From CALLVY01 sp937899855 (GTDB lineage Bacteria; Bacteroidota; Bacteroidia; Chitinophagales; Saprospiraceae), in contig JBCBQC010000004.1 in assembly GCA_039820405.1 (NCBI GenBank), forward strand, positions 1 through 64,000: a stretch of 64,000 nt of DNA. The letters are read 5' to 3'. The position numbers and the translations under genes are program-made. The notes below the pieces were generated by a model. That model worked only from the letters and a program-made list of their open reading frames with translations. It was not told the origin of the DNA and did no database searches. The stretch's first letter is position 1, and each line of letters starts with the position of its first letter. Shown piece after piece: positions 25,344-34,317 of the stretch.

Positions 25344-26507
25344 CTACACTTGGGCGGCGGTCAGGGTGTCTTGTAATAAACGGACGACGTTGGGACCGTA
25401 GAACAGTTCGGCAGTTTTGCGGGCGGCCGCCACCAACTGCCGTTGGTAGGCTTCGTCGCTGGCAATGCGGTCGAGTCCCTCCCGTACGGCGGCCTCGGTG
25501 GGCGTCTCGACGAGTTCGGCGCAGGCGTTTTCCCGGATAAAGTCGTTGAGGAAAGAACCCGGTGGCGAGTGCGCCAGGATGGGCTTGCCCGAGAGCAGGA
25601 GTGGGATGGTCCGCGTGGGAAAGATGGTGCGGTACTCCACTTCCCCGTAGCCACCGGTAAAGCCGTGGGTGAGTACGGCGATGTCGTATTGCTGGAGGGC
25701 GGCGTGTACCTGATCGGGGCGCAGAAAGCCCTGGTGTTCGACGGCCTTGATGTTGACACCCCGTTTTTGCAGCAGCAATTTGGGAACGTGGGTGTATACA
25801 TTTAGGCGGTAGCGATCATCGGCCGCGATGGTGTCCGATAGCCGGCGGGTGGCTTCGAGATTGGATTCGTTGAAGTTGCCAATCGCCACCAGCTCGTAGC
25901 GCGATTTTCCCACGCCCGGTACCCCACTGAGTGCGGTATCGTCCGGGTATTCGTTGAAGGTATGGACCAGCGGGACAAAGTGATGGCCCGGATATTTTTC
26001 TTCGTAAAAAGCTTGCATCCCCTTGCTCATTACAAAGACCCGTTGGGAGTGGTCAAAGATTTCTTTTTGGATCTCCGCCGCTTTGGGATTGCGAATGTTG
26101 GTGTTCTCGACGTAGGTGTTGTGAAAATAGGAGCTAAAGGGAACGCCACTTTCCCGAGCCGCCCGACAGGCCGCCAGGCAAAAGGAAATGACCGGGTACA
26201 CGCCGATGACGTAATCGATTTTTTCCTCGACGATGATCCGCTTGATCTTTTCCACCAGGGGACGGAAGCGCCACTGCCGAATGAATTGGAAAAAGCGCTC
26301 GCCGCGGCCACCCAAGCTAAAGTCGGAAGCGAAATAAATAAATTCGGGGCTCGTGGCGGGGCGCGGAAAGGGCTTGCGACCCAGCACGGGGCTGCCCCCC
26401 AGCACGATCAATTCGTCGCGTTTAAAATTTTGCGCCAAGCTTTCCACAATCACGCTCGACCCGCCCGCCCGGGGCAGGATACTCCAACTGACCATCAAGA
26501 TCTTCAT
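25344..26507 (-). CDS. Glycosyltransferase (GT-B fold, GT4-like)
   Basis: A 387-residue glycosyltransferase with N-terminal strand MKILMVSWSILPRAGGSSV and a C-terminal region typical of GT4, although the E-x7-E motif is degenerate (GYGEVEYRTIFPTRTIPLLL). The chosen ATG overlaps the TGA of the epimerase gene (ATGA); the longer in-frame start at 26528 lies inside that gene and is unlikely. It probably adds one sugar of the repeat unit. Confidence 0.82.
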   Translation of the reverse strand: MKILMVSWSILPRAGGSSVIVESLAQNFKRDELIVLGGSPVLGRKPFPRPATSPEFIYFASDFSLGGRGERFFQFIRQWRFRPLVEKIKRIIVEEKIDYVIGVYPVISFCLAACRAARESGVPFSSYFHNTYVENTNIRNPKAAEIQKEIFDHSQRVFVMSKGMQAFYEEKYPGHHFVPLVHTFNEYPDDTALSGVPGVGKSRYELVAIGNFNESNLEATRRLSDTIAADDRYRLNVYTHVPKLLLQKRGVNIKAVEHQGFLRPDQVHAALQQYDIAVLTHGFTGGYGEVEYRTIFPTRTIPLLLSGKPILAHSPPGSFLNDFIRENACAELVETPTEAAVREGLDRIASDEAYQRQLVAAARKTAELFYGPNVVRLLQDTLTAAQV

Positions 26508-27559
26508 AAGGCCAAACGCTTTTCCCAACTCTCCGCAATTTCTTCAAAGGTCGTTTGCAGGGACTTGGTGATCCCCCAATTGGGATAATGGCTTTGCATT
26601 TTTGACAGGTCCGAAATGTAGCACACGTGGTCCCCTTCCCGGTTTTGATCCGAGTAGCGGTAACGCATGGGCTTGCCACTGATGCTTTCAATCCGCTGGA
26701 AGGCTTCGAGGATGGACGTGGAATTGTCGCGGCCGCCCCCGATGTTGTACACTTCCCCCTTGCGGGGCGCCTCGAAGAAAGCGTGGATAAAACGCGCCAC
26801 GTCGTAAGAATGGATATTGTCCCGTACCTGCTTGCCCTTGTAGCCAAAGATGGTGTATTCTTCCTCCGCCAGATTGACCTTGATGAGGTAACTCAAAAAG
26901 CCGTGTAGCTCCACGCCGGAATGTTGTGGACCGGTGAGGCAGCCCCCGCGCAGCGCACAGGTCGGCATGTCGAAGTAACGCCCAAATTCCTGTACCAAAA
27001 TGTCCGCCGCCACCTTGGAGGCACCGAATAGGGAGTGTTTGGATTGGTCGATGGTAAAGCTCTCTTGAATGCCATTGTGGTAGGCCTCATCGCCGTAGTC
27101 CCAGCGCGTTTCCAACTCGACGAGGTGGAGTCGATTGGGGGCATCGCCGTAGACCTTGTTGGTACTCATGTGGGCGAAGGGCGACTCGGGGCAGTACTCG
27201 CGGGCGGCCTGGAGGAGATTGAGGGTACCACCGGCGTTGACGTCAAAGTCGTCGAAGGTACGGCTGGCGGCCAGGTCGTGGCTGGGTTGGGCGGCGGTAT
27301 GGCAGATGTAGTCGGGTCGCAGGTCGCGGAAGAGGTCGAGGATGCCCTGGCGGTTGCGAATGTCCAACTCGACGTGTTCAAAATTGGGGCAGGCCAGGCT
27401 CAATTGTTCCTGTACCCAGCGGGTATCGCCGGTGCCACCAAAAAAATCAGCTCGCATGTTATTGTCAACGCCGTAGACTTTCCAGCCCAGCTGATCGAAG
27501 TAGCGGACGACTTCGGAGCCAATCAAACCCGACGAACCGGTAACGAGTAGTTTTTTCAT
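26504..27559 (-). CDS. NAD-dependent epimerase/dehydratase (CDP-paratose 2-epimerase-like)
   Basis: A 351-residue extended short-chain dehydrogenase. The Rossmann motif is LLVTGSSGLIGSEVVRYF, followed by VYGVDNNMRADFFGGTGDTR, a sequence typical of the CDP-tyvelose/CDP-paratose epimerase branch. STNKVYGDAPN and HSLFGASKVAADILVQEFG are the substrate and active-site regions; the usual Tyr of YxxxK is Phe, which I recall being normal for this branch. It would interconvert a nucleotide sugar at C2 or C4. The exact substrate is uncertain because no CDP-sugar synthesis genes lie in the window. Confidence 0.85.
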   Translation of the reverse strand: MKKLLVTGSSGLIGSEVVRYFDQLGWKVYGVDNNMRADFFGGTGDTRWVQEQLSLACPNFEHVELDIRNRQGILDLFRDLRPDYICHTAAQPSHDLAASRTFDDFDVNAGGTLNLLQAAREYCPESPFAHMSTNKVYGDAPNRLHLVELETRWDYGDEAYHNGIQESFTIDQSKHSLFGASKVAADILVQEFGRYFDMPTCALRGGCLTGPQHSGVELHGFLSYLIKVNLAEEEYTIFGYKGKQVRDNIHSYDVARFIHAFFEAPRKGEVYNIGGGRDNSTSILEAFQRIESISGKPMRYRYSDQNREGDHVCYISDLSKMQSHYPNWGITKSLQTTFEEIAESWEKRLAL

Positions 27560-27587
27560 GGATTAGGTTGTAGTAAAAAAGATAAAG

Positions 27588-28814
27588 TCAATTGGGTGTT
27601 TTTGTTGAAATCGACAACAGCGCCCAGTACAGCGCACTGTTGAAACTGTCCGCCACAAAACCGAAAAGGATGACGGGCAGGAGTAGGGTAAAGGAAAACT
27701 GGTGGTACCGACGCACCGAGTCTACGGTCGCCTGATAGATGTCCCGCAGCTTCCTTCGGGTGGTTACAAATAGAAAGAACAGGTAGAGCAACAAACCGAT
27801 GATACCGTAAGTAATCAGAATACCAAAGTAATCGCTGTGGGGCGAGAGGTGGTACCCAAAGTCGACAACTTCGTAGACGGTCTGATTGGTTTCACCCTGG
27901 TAGAATTCGGGAAAGCGCGCCTTGAACTGGCCAATGCCCAGCCCCAGGTAGTACGTCTCTTCCGAAGCCCGCAGCGTCCCCTTCCAAATGGCAATCCGCG
28001 GATCGTCCGATACCTCCAGATCGTTCAGGCGGTTGACTAGGATCAGCGGCGTGGCGCCCTCCCAGGCCGAACTCGGACTCACCAGTACCAATAGCAGGGC
28101 ACCAAAAATAGCGGAGCCCATCCACAGCTTGCGCCAGAAATTGCCAAACCAAAACATCAGGAAAAGCACCGCCGACAAGGCCAGCAAGCCGCCCCGACTG
28201 CCCGCAATGATAAAGGTGTACCCCAACACCAAAAGCAAGGCGACCTGCAACAGGGCCCAAAACCAACGGCGCAGGTCGATTCGGTACAGCAAAAAGGCAA
28301 TGGCGATGACGATACTCAGGGCCAGGTAATTGGGATTGTCCATAAAGCCCGCCTGTCGGCCAAAATTGCGTAGGATGTAGAAGTTGTAAAAAACGTTGAG
28401 CGCATTGAGCGAAATGCCGGCCACAAAGAATTGGGTCAAGCGCAGCATCTGCTGCTGCGTAAAATGCGAATTCTTGATGATAAAAAAAGCGGGCAAACTG
28501 AGGCTGACCAAGAAAAGGTCATTGTAAAATTTACCCAAGGAAAAAGGCGCCACCGCCATTTGGACCAGGGAGATGATAATGCCGTACACAAAGATGAGGT
28601 AGAAGTAGCCATCCTCCCGCATGTCGCGCCCGATGCTCATCCCTCCCATCGCCACCTTAACCAGGTACAAGCCCGTGGCCAGGATGATGGCAATTCGGTA
28701 GGGCTTGAGTACCGTGTCGATCCCAAACCAAGCCTTGAGGACTTGCTCAAAGGGAATGAGAAAGAGGTAGACACAGAGCAGGCGGTAAATGGTACGATCC
28801 AGATTGATGGACAA
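27588..28814 (-). CDS. O-antigen ligase/polymerase family membrane protein (Wzy-type)
   Basis: A 408-residue polytopic membrane protein with about 10-12 helices. The signature GSRGGLLALSAVLFLMFWF at mid-protein and the periplasmic loop after it (about 240-320) match the Wzy_C/WaaL superfamily. In this operon, with Wza and Wzc, it most likely polymerises the repeat unit in the periplasm. Ligase activity is less likely without a lipid A core locus, but cannot be excluded. Confidence 0.85.
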   Translation of the reverse strand: MSINLDRTIYRLLCVYLFLIPFEQVLKAWFGIDTVLKPYRIAIILATGLYLVKVAMGGMSIGRDMREDGYFYLIFVYGIIISLVQMAVAPFSLGKFYNDLFLVSLSLPAFFIIKNSHFTQQQMLRLTQFFVAGISLNALNVFYNFYILRNFGRQAGFMDNPNYLALSIVIAIAFLLYRIDLRRWFWALLQVALLLVLGYTFIIAGSRGGLLALSAVLFLMFWFGNFWRKLWMGSAIFGALLLVLVSPSSAWEGATPLILVNRLNDLEVSDDPRIAIWKGTLRASEETYYLGLGIGQFKARFPEFYQGETNQTVYEVVDFGYHLSPHSDYFGILITYGIIGLLLYLFFLFVTTRRKLRDIYQATVDSVRRYHQFSFTLLLPVILFGFVADSFNSALYWALLSISTKTPN

Positions 28815-28825
28815 AGCGAAGTGGC

Positions 28826-29737
28826 TTAAATGGTGTAGTATTGACGGTAGTCGACCGTGAGTTTTTCGATGGTTTCAATTTGCTCGCGACTGAGCCGGTC
28901 GAGCCAATCGCGGCGCTCCACAATTTTGGTATCGGTGCCCCGTCGCATCGAGCGGTTGCCCATGATGTGCTGGGTGGTACTCCGAAAGTTCAGCGAAAAT
29001 TTGGCAGTATCCATCCCCACAAAATTCAGCAGTTGGACCATCTCCTCCCGCGGCTCCCGGCAGAGCGCTTCGTAACGCAGGGTGTGATAGCGCATTCCCG
29101 CCCGCTCCAAAATCTGGCGATTTTTTTCCATCTCACGTTTCCAGCGCCGCGTCGCCTCGGCCACATCCCAAGCGTTGTACTTGAGCGCCGAGCTGACCTG
29201 CGCCCGCGGGTCACGAACCAACCAAACGACGTAAAAATCAAAGGCCTCAATTTCCGAGAGGTACCAGGCTTGATCGATAATTTTGGAAGAATCGACAAAG
29301 ACGTTTTTGGCCTCCAAATCCAACATCTCCTCTACCAAAATCTGGTTGAGTTCCCGCAGCCGACGAAGCTTGCTGGGGTACAGGTGCCAAGCAGTCGGCA
29401 AGCCCCAGCGCCGCGACCACTGATAGGCTTCCTTGCCCAGGCGGTTCCAATAGCGATTGGTCGAAAACTGAAATTCCGTAAGGTTGGTCCGGAGGTCACC
29501 GGGCTTTACCCGCTTTAGGAAACGCTCCTTGATCGCATTCCAATGCTCACAGTCGACGAAGCGCTTGCCACAGGAACAGTTCTGCGCGGGCCCCTGATCC
29601 GGTACGAGCGACTTGTTATAAAACTTGCGCCGCTCCCCAATCGTCGATACGTCGGGATGGGTGGCGAGCAAAAAACTCAGCAGGGTCGAACCCGAGTACC
29701 GCTGCGAGAGGATGTAAATGTATTTCGTTTTTTCGAT
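28826..29737 (-). CDS. Sulfotransferase, PAPS-dependent, with apparent ATC start
   Basis: A sulfotransferase of about 303 residues. The 5'-phosphosulfate loop SQRYSGSTLLSFLLATHP is encoded from about 29710 downwards, and the 3'-phosphate motif FYVVWLVRDPRAQVSSALKY follows mid-protein. No ATG, GTG or TTG lies between the in-frame TAA of the upstream gene (29741-29743) and this loop. The only TTG (29671) would delete the P-loop. The best candidate is ATC at 29735-29737, read as ATC GAA AAA ACG AAA TAC, one base from ATG. It may be a rare start, a point mutation that silences the gene, or a sequencing error. Confidence 0.78.
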   Translation of the reverse strand: MEKTKYIYILSQRYSGSTLLSFLLATHPDVSTIGERRKFYNKSLVPDQGPAQNCSCGKRFVDCEHWNAIKERFLKRVKPGDLRTNLTEFQFSTNRYWNRLGKEAYQWSRRWGLPTAWHLYPSKLRRLRELNQILVEEMLDLEAKNVFVDSSKIIDQAWYLSEIEAFDFYVVWLVRDPRAQVSSALKYNAWDVAEATRRWKREMEKNRQILERAGMRYHTLRYEALCREPREEMVQLLNFVGMDTAKFSLNFRSTTQHIMGNRSMRRGTDTKIVERRDWLDRLSREQIETIEKLTVDYRQYYTI

Positions 29738-29740
29738 GGC

Positions 29741-31159
29741 TTAAACCTTTGTAGTGAGTTGAACCAACAGATCGTCGACCGCCGCCACCACCCTTTCGGT
29801 AGCATGACCATCGTCGCGATAGCATTCCCGGAAGCGCGCCCGCTGCCGCTTTTCCCGATCCGCTTCGGGATGCGCCAGGTAGTGGCGAATGGCCCGATCC
29901 ATTTCCGCGTAGGAGTGAACGATGGTGGCGCCCCCCAAGTCGACAAACTTGCGCAGGTGGGTGTAATCCACCAGACGGCGGGCGGATTTCCAGTACGACA
30001 ATTGGGCATCGGCATCAAAGGAGGTGAGCAGAACGGGTTTGTCTACCAGTAGGGCCTCAATCGAAATGGTCGAGCCCGAATTGAGACAGATGCTACAACC
30101 CACCAGGAGATCAGACAGGTGGTTCATGTCCTCTTTTTGAATACTCCACTTGAGTGCACTGCTGTGCATCCGGGGAAAGTCGACCGCCACCCGTTGACTG
30201 GGCAGGGCCTTGAGGCGACCCAACCAGGATTCGCTAGCCATATGCCCCTGTAGGTTTTGCGGATGTGGCCGAACCACGAGTTGTAAATCCGCTCCGTAGG
30301 TCCCCGCTTCAATTTCACGGGCCAGGCGTTCGACGATGTCAATCTCGCGGGGGGCAAAGCGCTGGGCGCTCATGGCGAAAAAGAGAAAGGGTGCCGCCGG
30401 GTCGAGCCCCATGGTGCGCAGTTGCTCGCGGTACTGGGGATTTTGCTGACGTTCGATGTGGTTGTCAAAATGCGGTACACCGCAAGTGTAGATGTGCGCC
30501 GCCGGGATGCCGTAATAGCTTTGCAGTTCTTCGTACATAATGGCTCCCCAAACGATAAAGTAATCGGCGATTACCGGGAATTTCCCCTTACTCGTGATGT
30601 TGTCCCAACTCAGCAGATGCAGCAGGGTGGGGATGCTTTTTTCTTTGGCGGCGTGTAAGAGCTTGGCCTCCAAAAAATTCACCGGATAGGTACTGACCAA
30701 AAGAGCGGGTTGGATTTTGTCCAGGAGCGCAGCAGCTTCCGCCGAAGCCAGATAACTTTTTTCTTGGGCCACAAAACGCTGGCGGATAATCGGAAAGTAG
30801 GGAATAAGACGGTGGATCAGGTAGTAGTATAGGGGGCGGATCCGTCGCCAGGGATGCCGCGAGCGACTGTACCACAGTCCGTGAACGTGCTTTTCCCACA
30901 GGGCGGGATTGGCCTTGATGTCTTCAAGGTAGTACTTGCGCTTGAACAGGTAGTCCTCATCCCAAAGCTTGTACTTTTCCCGCAACGCAAAAACCGCCAC
31001 CCGAGGGTTGCTGTCCAGCTCGCGCAAGTTGGGATCGTTGGGATCGGGCGTGATGATGGCCACGGTTTTCCCCTGCTCGGTCAATCGTTCGATCAGGCCC
31101 GTCTGCAGGAGCATCCGCGCGGCAAAACCAAAGGAAATCACGTAGCACAAATCGTACAT
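29741..31159 (-). CDS. GT-B-fold glycosyltransferase/CDP-glycerol glycerophosphotransferase-like protein
   Basis: A 472-residue cytoplasmic protein. The N-terminal half has a Rossmann-like fold (LCYVISFGFAARMLLQTGLI). The C-terminal half contains LQLVVRPHPQN and CLNSGSTISIEALLVDKPVL, which recall CDP-glycerol glycerophosphotransferases and related GT-B enzymes in which RPHP and a Ser/Glu block bind the donor. It sits between NeuA and a sulfotransferase, so transfer of the CMP-activated acidic sugar is an attractive but unproven role. Its stop is in frame with, and two codons before, the following sulfotransferase. Confidence 0.72.
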   Translation of the reverse strand: MYDLCYVISFGFAARMLLQTGLIERLTEQGKTVAIITPDPNDPNLRELDSNPRVAVFALREKYKLWDEDYLFKRKYYLEDIKANPALWEKHVHGLWYSRSRHPWRRIRPLYYYLIHRLIPYFPIIRQRFVAQEKSYLASAEAAALLDKIQPALLVSTYPVNFLEAKLLHAAKEKSIPTLLHLLSWDNITSKGKFPVIADYFIVWGAIMYEELQSYYGIPAAHIYTCGVPHFDNHIERQQNPQYREQLRTMGLDPAAPFLFFAMSAQRFAPREIDIVERLAREIEAGTYGADLQLVVRPHPQNLQGHMASESWLGRLKALPSQRVAVDFPRMHSSALKWSIQKEDMNHLSDLLVGCSICLNSGSTISIEALLVDKPVLLTSFDADAQLSYWKSARRLVDYTHLRKFVDLGGATIVHSYAEMDRAIRHYLAHPEADREKRQRARFRECYRDDGHATERVVAAVDDLLVQLTTKV

Positions 31160-31163
31160 CGGC

Positions 31164-31862
31164 TTAGTTTTTTTTCAGTAGGGACTCGGCTCGGGCCCAG
31201 TCGGCTGGCGTGTCGATATTGACGTGGTCCGCCGCATCGCTCGTACAGTAGGCGATCCGACTCCCGTAGAGCGATCGTTGACTCCGCAGCACTTCGGTAC
31301 GGGTAATGTAGATCGACCCATCCCGGTGATAGGCCGGGGGCAATTCCTGACGGCGGGGAATGATGCTTTCCTCTCCCGTTGCAATTTTTAGAAAGGGCCC
31401 TTCCTCCGTGGGTTCAAAGGTCCAGTGCGGGTTGTACTGATGTGGTACCTCGCGTACCGAAATCAAGCTGTCCGCCCCGCTTTGCGCAAAGTGCTCGATG
31501 GCCCCCCGAATCGCTTCCGCCCGTCGGAAAGGACAAGTCGGTTGCAGCAAACACAAGGCATCAAAAGCCATCCCCCGCCCCTCGTAAAATTCGAGGGCGT
31601 GGATCACCGTATCGATGCTGGGCGATCGGTCGGTGGCCAGTTCGGCCGGCCGCAGGAAAGGCACCTCCGCCCCCGCCCGACGACTCGCCTCGGCAATGGC
31701 TTCGCTGTCGGTAGACACCACCACCCGCGCAAAACTAGCGCTCCCCAGAGCTGCCTCAATGCTGTAAGCAATCAGGGGCTTGCCACCGAGGGGCTTGATG
31801 TTTTTTCCGGGGATGCCCTTCGAGCCGCCCCGCGCGGGAATGAGTGCTAGGATATTCATCAA
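31164..31862 (-). CDS. neuA: CMP-N-acylneuraminate cytidylyltransferase
   Basis: A 232-residue enzyme that activates a nonulosonic (sialic-acid-type) sugar with CTP. The N-terminal nucleotide-binding motif ILALIPARGGSKGIPGKNIK is diagnostic; LCLLQPTCPFRRAEAI and the later DHVNIDTPADWARAE are further family blocks. Two adjacent Met codons open the frame (31862 and 31859). With NeuB and NeuC in the same operon it completes synthesis of a CMP-sialic acid. Because no extra Leg or Pse enzymes are present, N-acetylneuraminate is the simplest product. Confidence 0.93.
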   Translation of the reverse strand: MMNILALIPARGGSKGIPGKNIKPLGGKPLIAYSIEAALGSASFARVVVSTDSEAIAEASRRAGAEVPFLRPAELATDRSPSIDTVIHALEFYEGRGMAFDALCLLQPTCPFRRAEAIRGAIEHFAQSGADSLISVREVPHQYNPHWTFEPTEEGPFLKIATGEESIIPRRQELPPAYHRDGSIYITRTEVLRSQRSLYGSRIAYCTSDAADHVNIDTPADWARAESLLKKN

Positions 31863-31863
31863 C

Positions 31864-32853
31864 TTAGTATTCGGTAAAGTAGGCTTCCACCAACGGAACG
31901 ATGGCCTGGGAATACAAGCGCGCCCCCGCTTCGTTCAAGTGATCGTCGTCGCAATAGTGTTCGGCATCCCGAATCCCCGAAAAGCGCGCGCGATTCGCAT
32001 CGCGAAAGGGGACGTTCAGCTCGCGGGCGTAGCCAGCAAAAATTTCGGAGAAGGTGTCGTAGTAATCGATCTTGTCCTTGGTAATTTCGGGTACGGGGGC
32101 CGAGAAAAAGACGAGGGGAATCTCCCGTTCGTCACAGTATTTTTTGATGTCGACCAAATATTCCAGGTGCTGCTCCAAGAGCGCATTTTGTCCCAGATCA
32201 AAGCGGTCGAACTGGTTGTAGTTTTGTAGCTGTGCTACGCTGATCGTATCGGGCGAAAAGACGAAGCCCTCGCCTCGGTAGGTCCCTTTGGGTTTGGGGA
32301 GGTACTTGCGGCCCAGCAGCTTTTTTAGCTTGGGTTCAAAATTGATGCGGTAAACGTAACTGGGAAAGAGCAAGAATTGCAACTTTTCCTTCCACGAAAA
32401 AGCGTCGCGAAAGAATGCCTTTTGCCCTTCGCCATAGCGCATCGAAGTTAGGTTGAAGCGTCCGTTGTTCAGTTGGTTGTTTTCGGAAAATACCAATGCG
32501 TACAGGTCCAGGACCACCAGACGGGGCTGGTGGTCGCGCAATATCTCGCGAAGCAAGCAGTAGCTCGTCAGGGGCGACTGGGCCGAACTGCCAAAGTTAA
32601 ACACCGCGGGATTTCCTGGCAAAGCCCTCTTCAACACGTCGGGATCGTAGCTGCGGTAGGCGTGCGAAGACCCCAACACCAGCAAGTCGATATTCCCCGA
32701 TTGGTCGTAGTAATCGGCCCAGCGAGCGGCGGGGAAAAACAGCCCGGCTCCCGCCAAGTCCCGCTCGTAGGTATACAGGAAGTAACCCAGCCCCAGGTTG
32801 AGTAGCAGGAGTAGTGTACTGTAAATTCCCACTTTTTGAATGAACAAGCGCAA
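31864..32853 (-). CDS. Membrane-anchored SGNH-hydrolase-like protein (O-acetylation partner)
   Basis: A 329-residue protein with one N-terminal membrane helix (about 8-28) and an extracytoplasmic domain. LLVLGSSHAYRSYDPDVL is SGNH block I with the putative nucleophile Ser, and YCDDDHLNEAGARLY holds the Asp and His of block V. It is encoded 9 nt after the MBOAT gene, the arrangement seen for AlgJ/AlgX or DltD-like partners. It probably transfers acetyl groups, supplied through the MBOAT channel, onto polysaccharide in the periplasm. Confidence 0.85.
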   Translation of the reverse strand: MRLFIQKVGIYSTLLLLLNLGLGYFLYTYERDLAGAGLFFPAARWADYYDQSGNIDLLVLGSSHAYRSYDPDVLKRALPGNPAVFNFGSSAQSPLTSYCLLREILRDHQPRLVVLDLYALVFSENNQLNNGRFNLTSMRYGEGQKAFFRDAFSWKEKLQFLLFPSYVYRINFEPKLKKLLGRKYLPKPKGTYRGEGFVFSPDTISVAQLQNYNQFDRFDLGQNALLEQHLEYLVDIKKYCDEREIPLVFFSAPVPEITKDKIDYYDTFSEIFAGYARELNVPFRDANRARFSGIRDAEHYCDDDHLNEAGARLYSQAIVPLVEAYFTEY

Positions 32854-32862
32854 GGTTAGCGT

Positions 32863-34308
32863 TTAAAATTGAAAGTAGATAAAGGTGGAAGCGGTCTTGG
32901 GCGTAAACACCAAAATCATCAAGGCCAACAGCAGGTACAGGCAACGGCGCAGCCAAGGTGGCATCCGCTCCTCATCCAAGGCCAGGCCGTGTTGTTCGCG
33001 CCGGTGTAACCACTCCATCCCCAGCATAAAAGCAATACCCAGCGAAACGCCCAGGGCATCGGTAAAGTAGCGTTTGTCAAAGCTGACACTGGTCGCCATC
33101 CGCTGCAAATAATCCAGGGCTTGGGTGAGGTTTTCGGCGCGGAAAAATACCCAGGCAATACAGACCAAAGCAAAGGTCAGGAGCATCTCCAAGCCCTCGC
33201 GGAAGGAGGGCAGGACCGACGCTTTGGCTACTACCTCCAGGTGTCTTCGGTTGCGTTGGAGCAAAATGCTGGGCATAAAAAATCCAGCGTGTAGGGCACC
33301 CCAGGCGATAAAGGTCCAGTTGGCACCATGCCAAAAACCACTCACCAAAAAGATGATCAGCACGTTGCGCATCAGGGTCCAGCGACTGTCCACCCGGCTG
33401 CCCCCGAGGGGGATGTACAGGTAGTCGCGAAACCAGGTCGAAAGCGAGATGTGCCAGCGGCGCCAGAATTCGGCGATGTCGCGCGAGAAGTAGGGAAAGC
33501 TGAAATTTTGCATCAGCTTGATCCCAAACAAACGCGCCGTACCGATGGCGATATCGGAGTAGCCCGAAAAGTCGCAGTAGATCTGGAAGGCGAATAAAAC
33601 GGCACCGAGCGCCAGGGCCGGAGCCCCCAGGGTTTCGTAATTGACAAAAGTGCGATCGACGATGCTGGCACAGGAATCGGCGATGACAATTTTTTTAAAC
33701 AGCCCCCACAAGATTTGACGCATCCCGTCCTTGGCACTTTCGTAGTTAAACTGACGGCGCCGTAGGAACTGTGGGATCAAGTTGGTCGCCCGTTCGATGG
33801 GGCCCGCTACGAGTTGGGGAAAGAAGCTGACGTAGGCAAAAAATACCGTCCAGTCCCGAACGGGTTCCAGCCGCCGCCGGTACACATCGATGGTGTAGCT
33901 TAGGGTCTGGAAGGTGTAAAAACTGATGCCCACCGGTAGCAAGACCTGAATGGTACGGGGGTGGATCCCCCAGCCCACCTGGGCCGCCAAAGTCACCAAT
34001 TGATCCGCAAAAAAATTGTAGTACTTGAACACCCCCAGTAGCCCCAGGTTGACCAGCAGCGATATGCCCAGCAAGCGCCGCCGGGGGCCAGGGGCTTCGG
34101 TTTGTGCCATGCGTCGGGCCAGCAAAAAATCGACCAACGAGCTGAATACGATGAGCGATAAAAAGCGCCAATCCCACCAACCGTAAAATAGGTAACTTAC
34201 CCCGACGATAAACAAATTCTGCGCCCGTAAATTTCGTTGAAAGACGTACCAGTACAACAAAAATACGATCGGCAAAAAAAGGGCAAAGACAAAGGAGTTG
34301 AACAGCAT
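32863..34308 (-). CDS. MBOAT-family O-acyltransferase (AlgI/DltB-like)
   Basis: A 481-residue polytopic membrane protein. FWRRWHISLSTWFRDYLYIP (281-300) and FWHGANWTFIAWGALHAG (325-342) are the AlgI/DltB hallmark blocks; His327 is the predicted catalytic histidine. YTFQTLSYTIDVYR and FFPQLVAGPIERA are other conserved stretches. It would move acetyl units from cytoplasmic acetyl-CoA across the membrane for O-acetylation of the polymer together with the SGNH protein. The pairing with an AlgD-like dehydrogenase resembles alginate acetylation. Confidence 0.93.
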   Translation of the reverse strand: MLFNSFVFALFLPIVFLLYWYVFQRNLRAQNLFIVGVSYLFYGWWDWRFLSLIVFSSLVDFLLARRMAQTEAPGPRRRLLGISLLVNLGLLGVFKYYNFFADQLVTLAAQVGWGIHPRTIQVLLPVGISFYTFQTLSYTIDVYRRRLEPVRDWTVFFAYVSFFPQLVAGPIERATNLIPQFLRRRQFNYESAKDGMRQILWGLFKKIVIADSCASIVDRTFVNYETLGAPALALGAVLFAFQIYCDFSGYSDIAIGTARLFGIKLMQNFSFPYFSRDIAEFWRRWHISLSTWFRDYLYIPLGGSRVDSRWTLMRNVLIIFLVSGFWHGANWTFIAWGALHAGFFMPSILLQRNRRHLEVVAKASVLPSFREGLEMLLTFALVCIAWVFFRAENLTQALDYLQRMATSVSFDKRYFTDALGVSLGIAFMLGMEWLHRREQHGLALDEERMPPWLRRCLYLLLALMILVFTPKTASTFIYFQF

Positions 34309-34317
34309 GGACCGACG

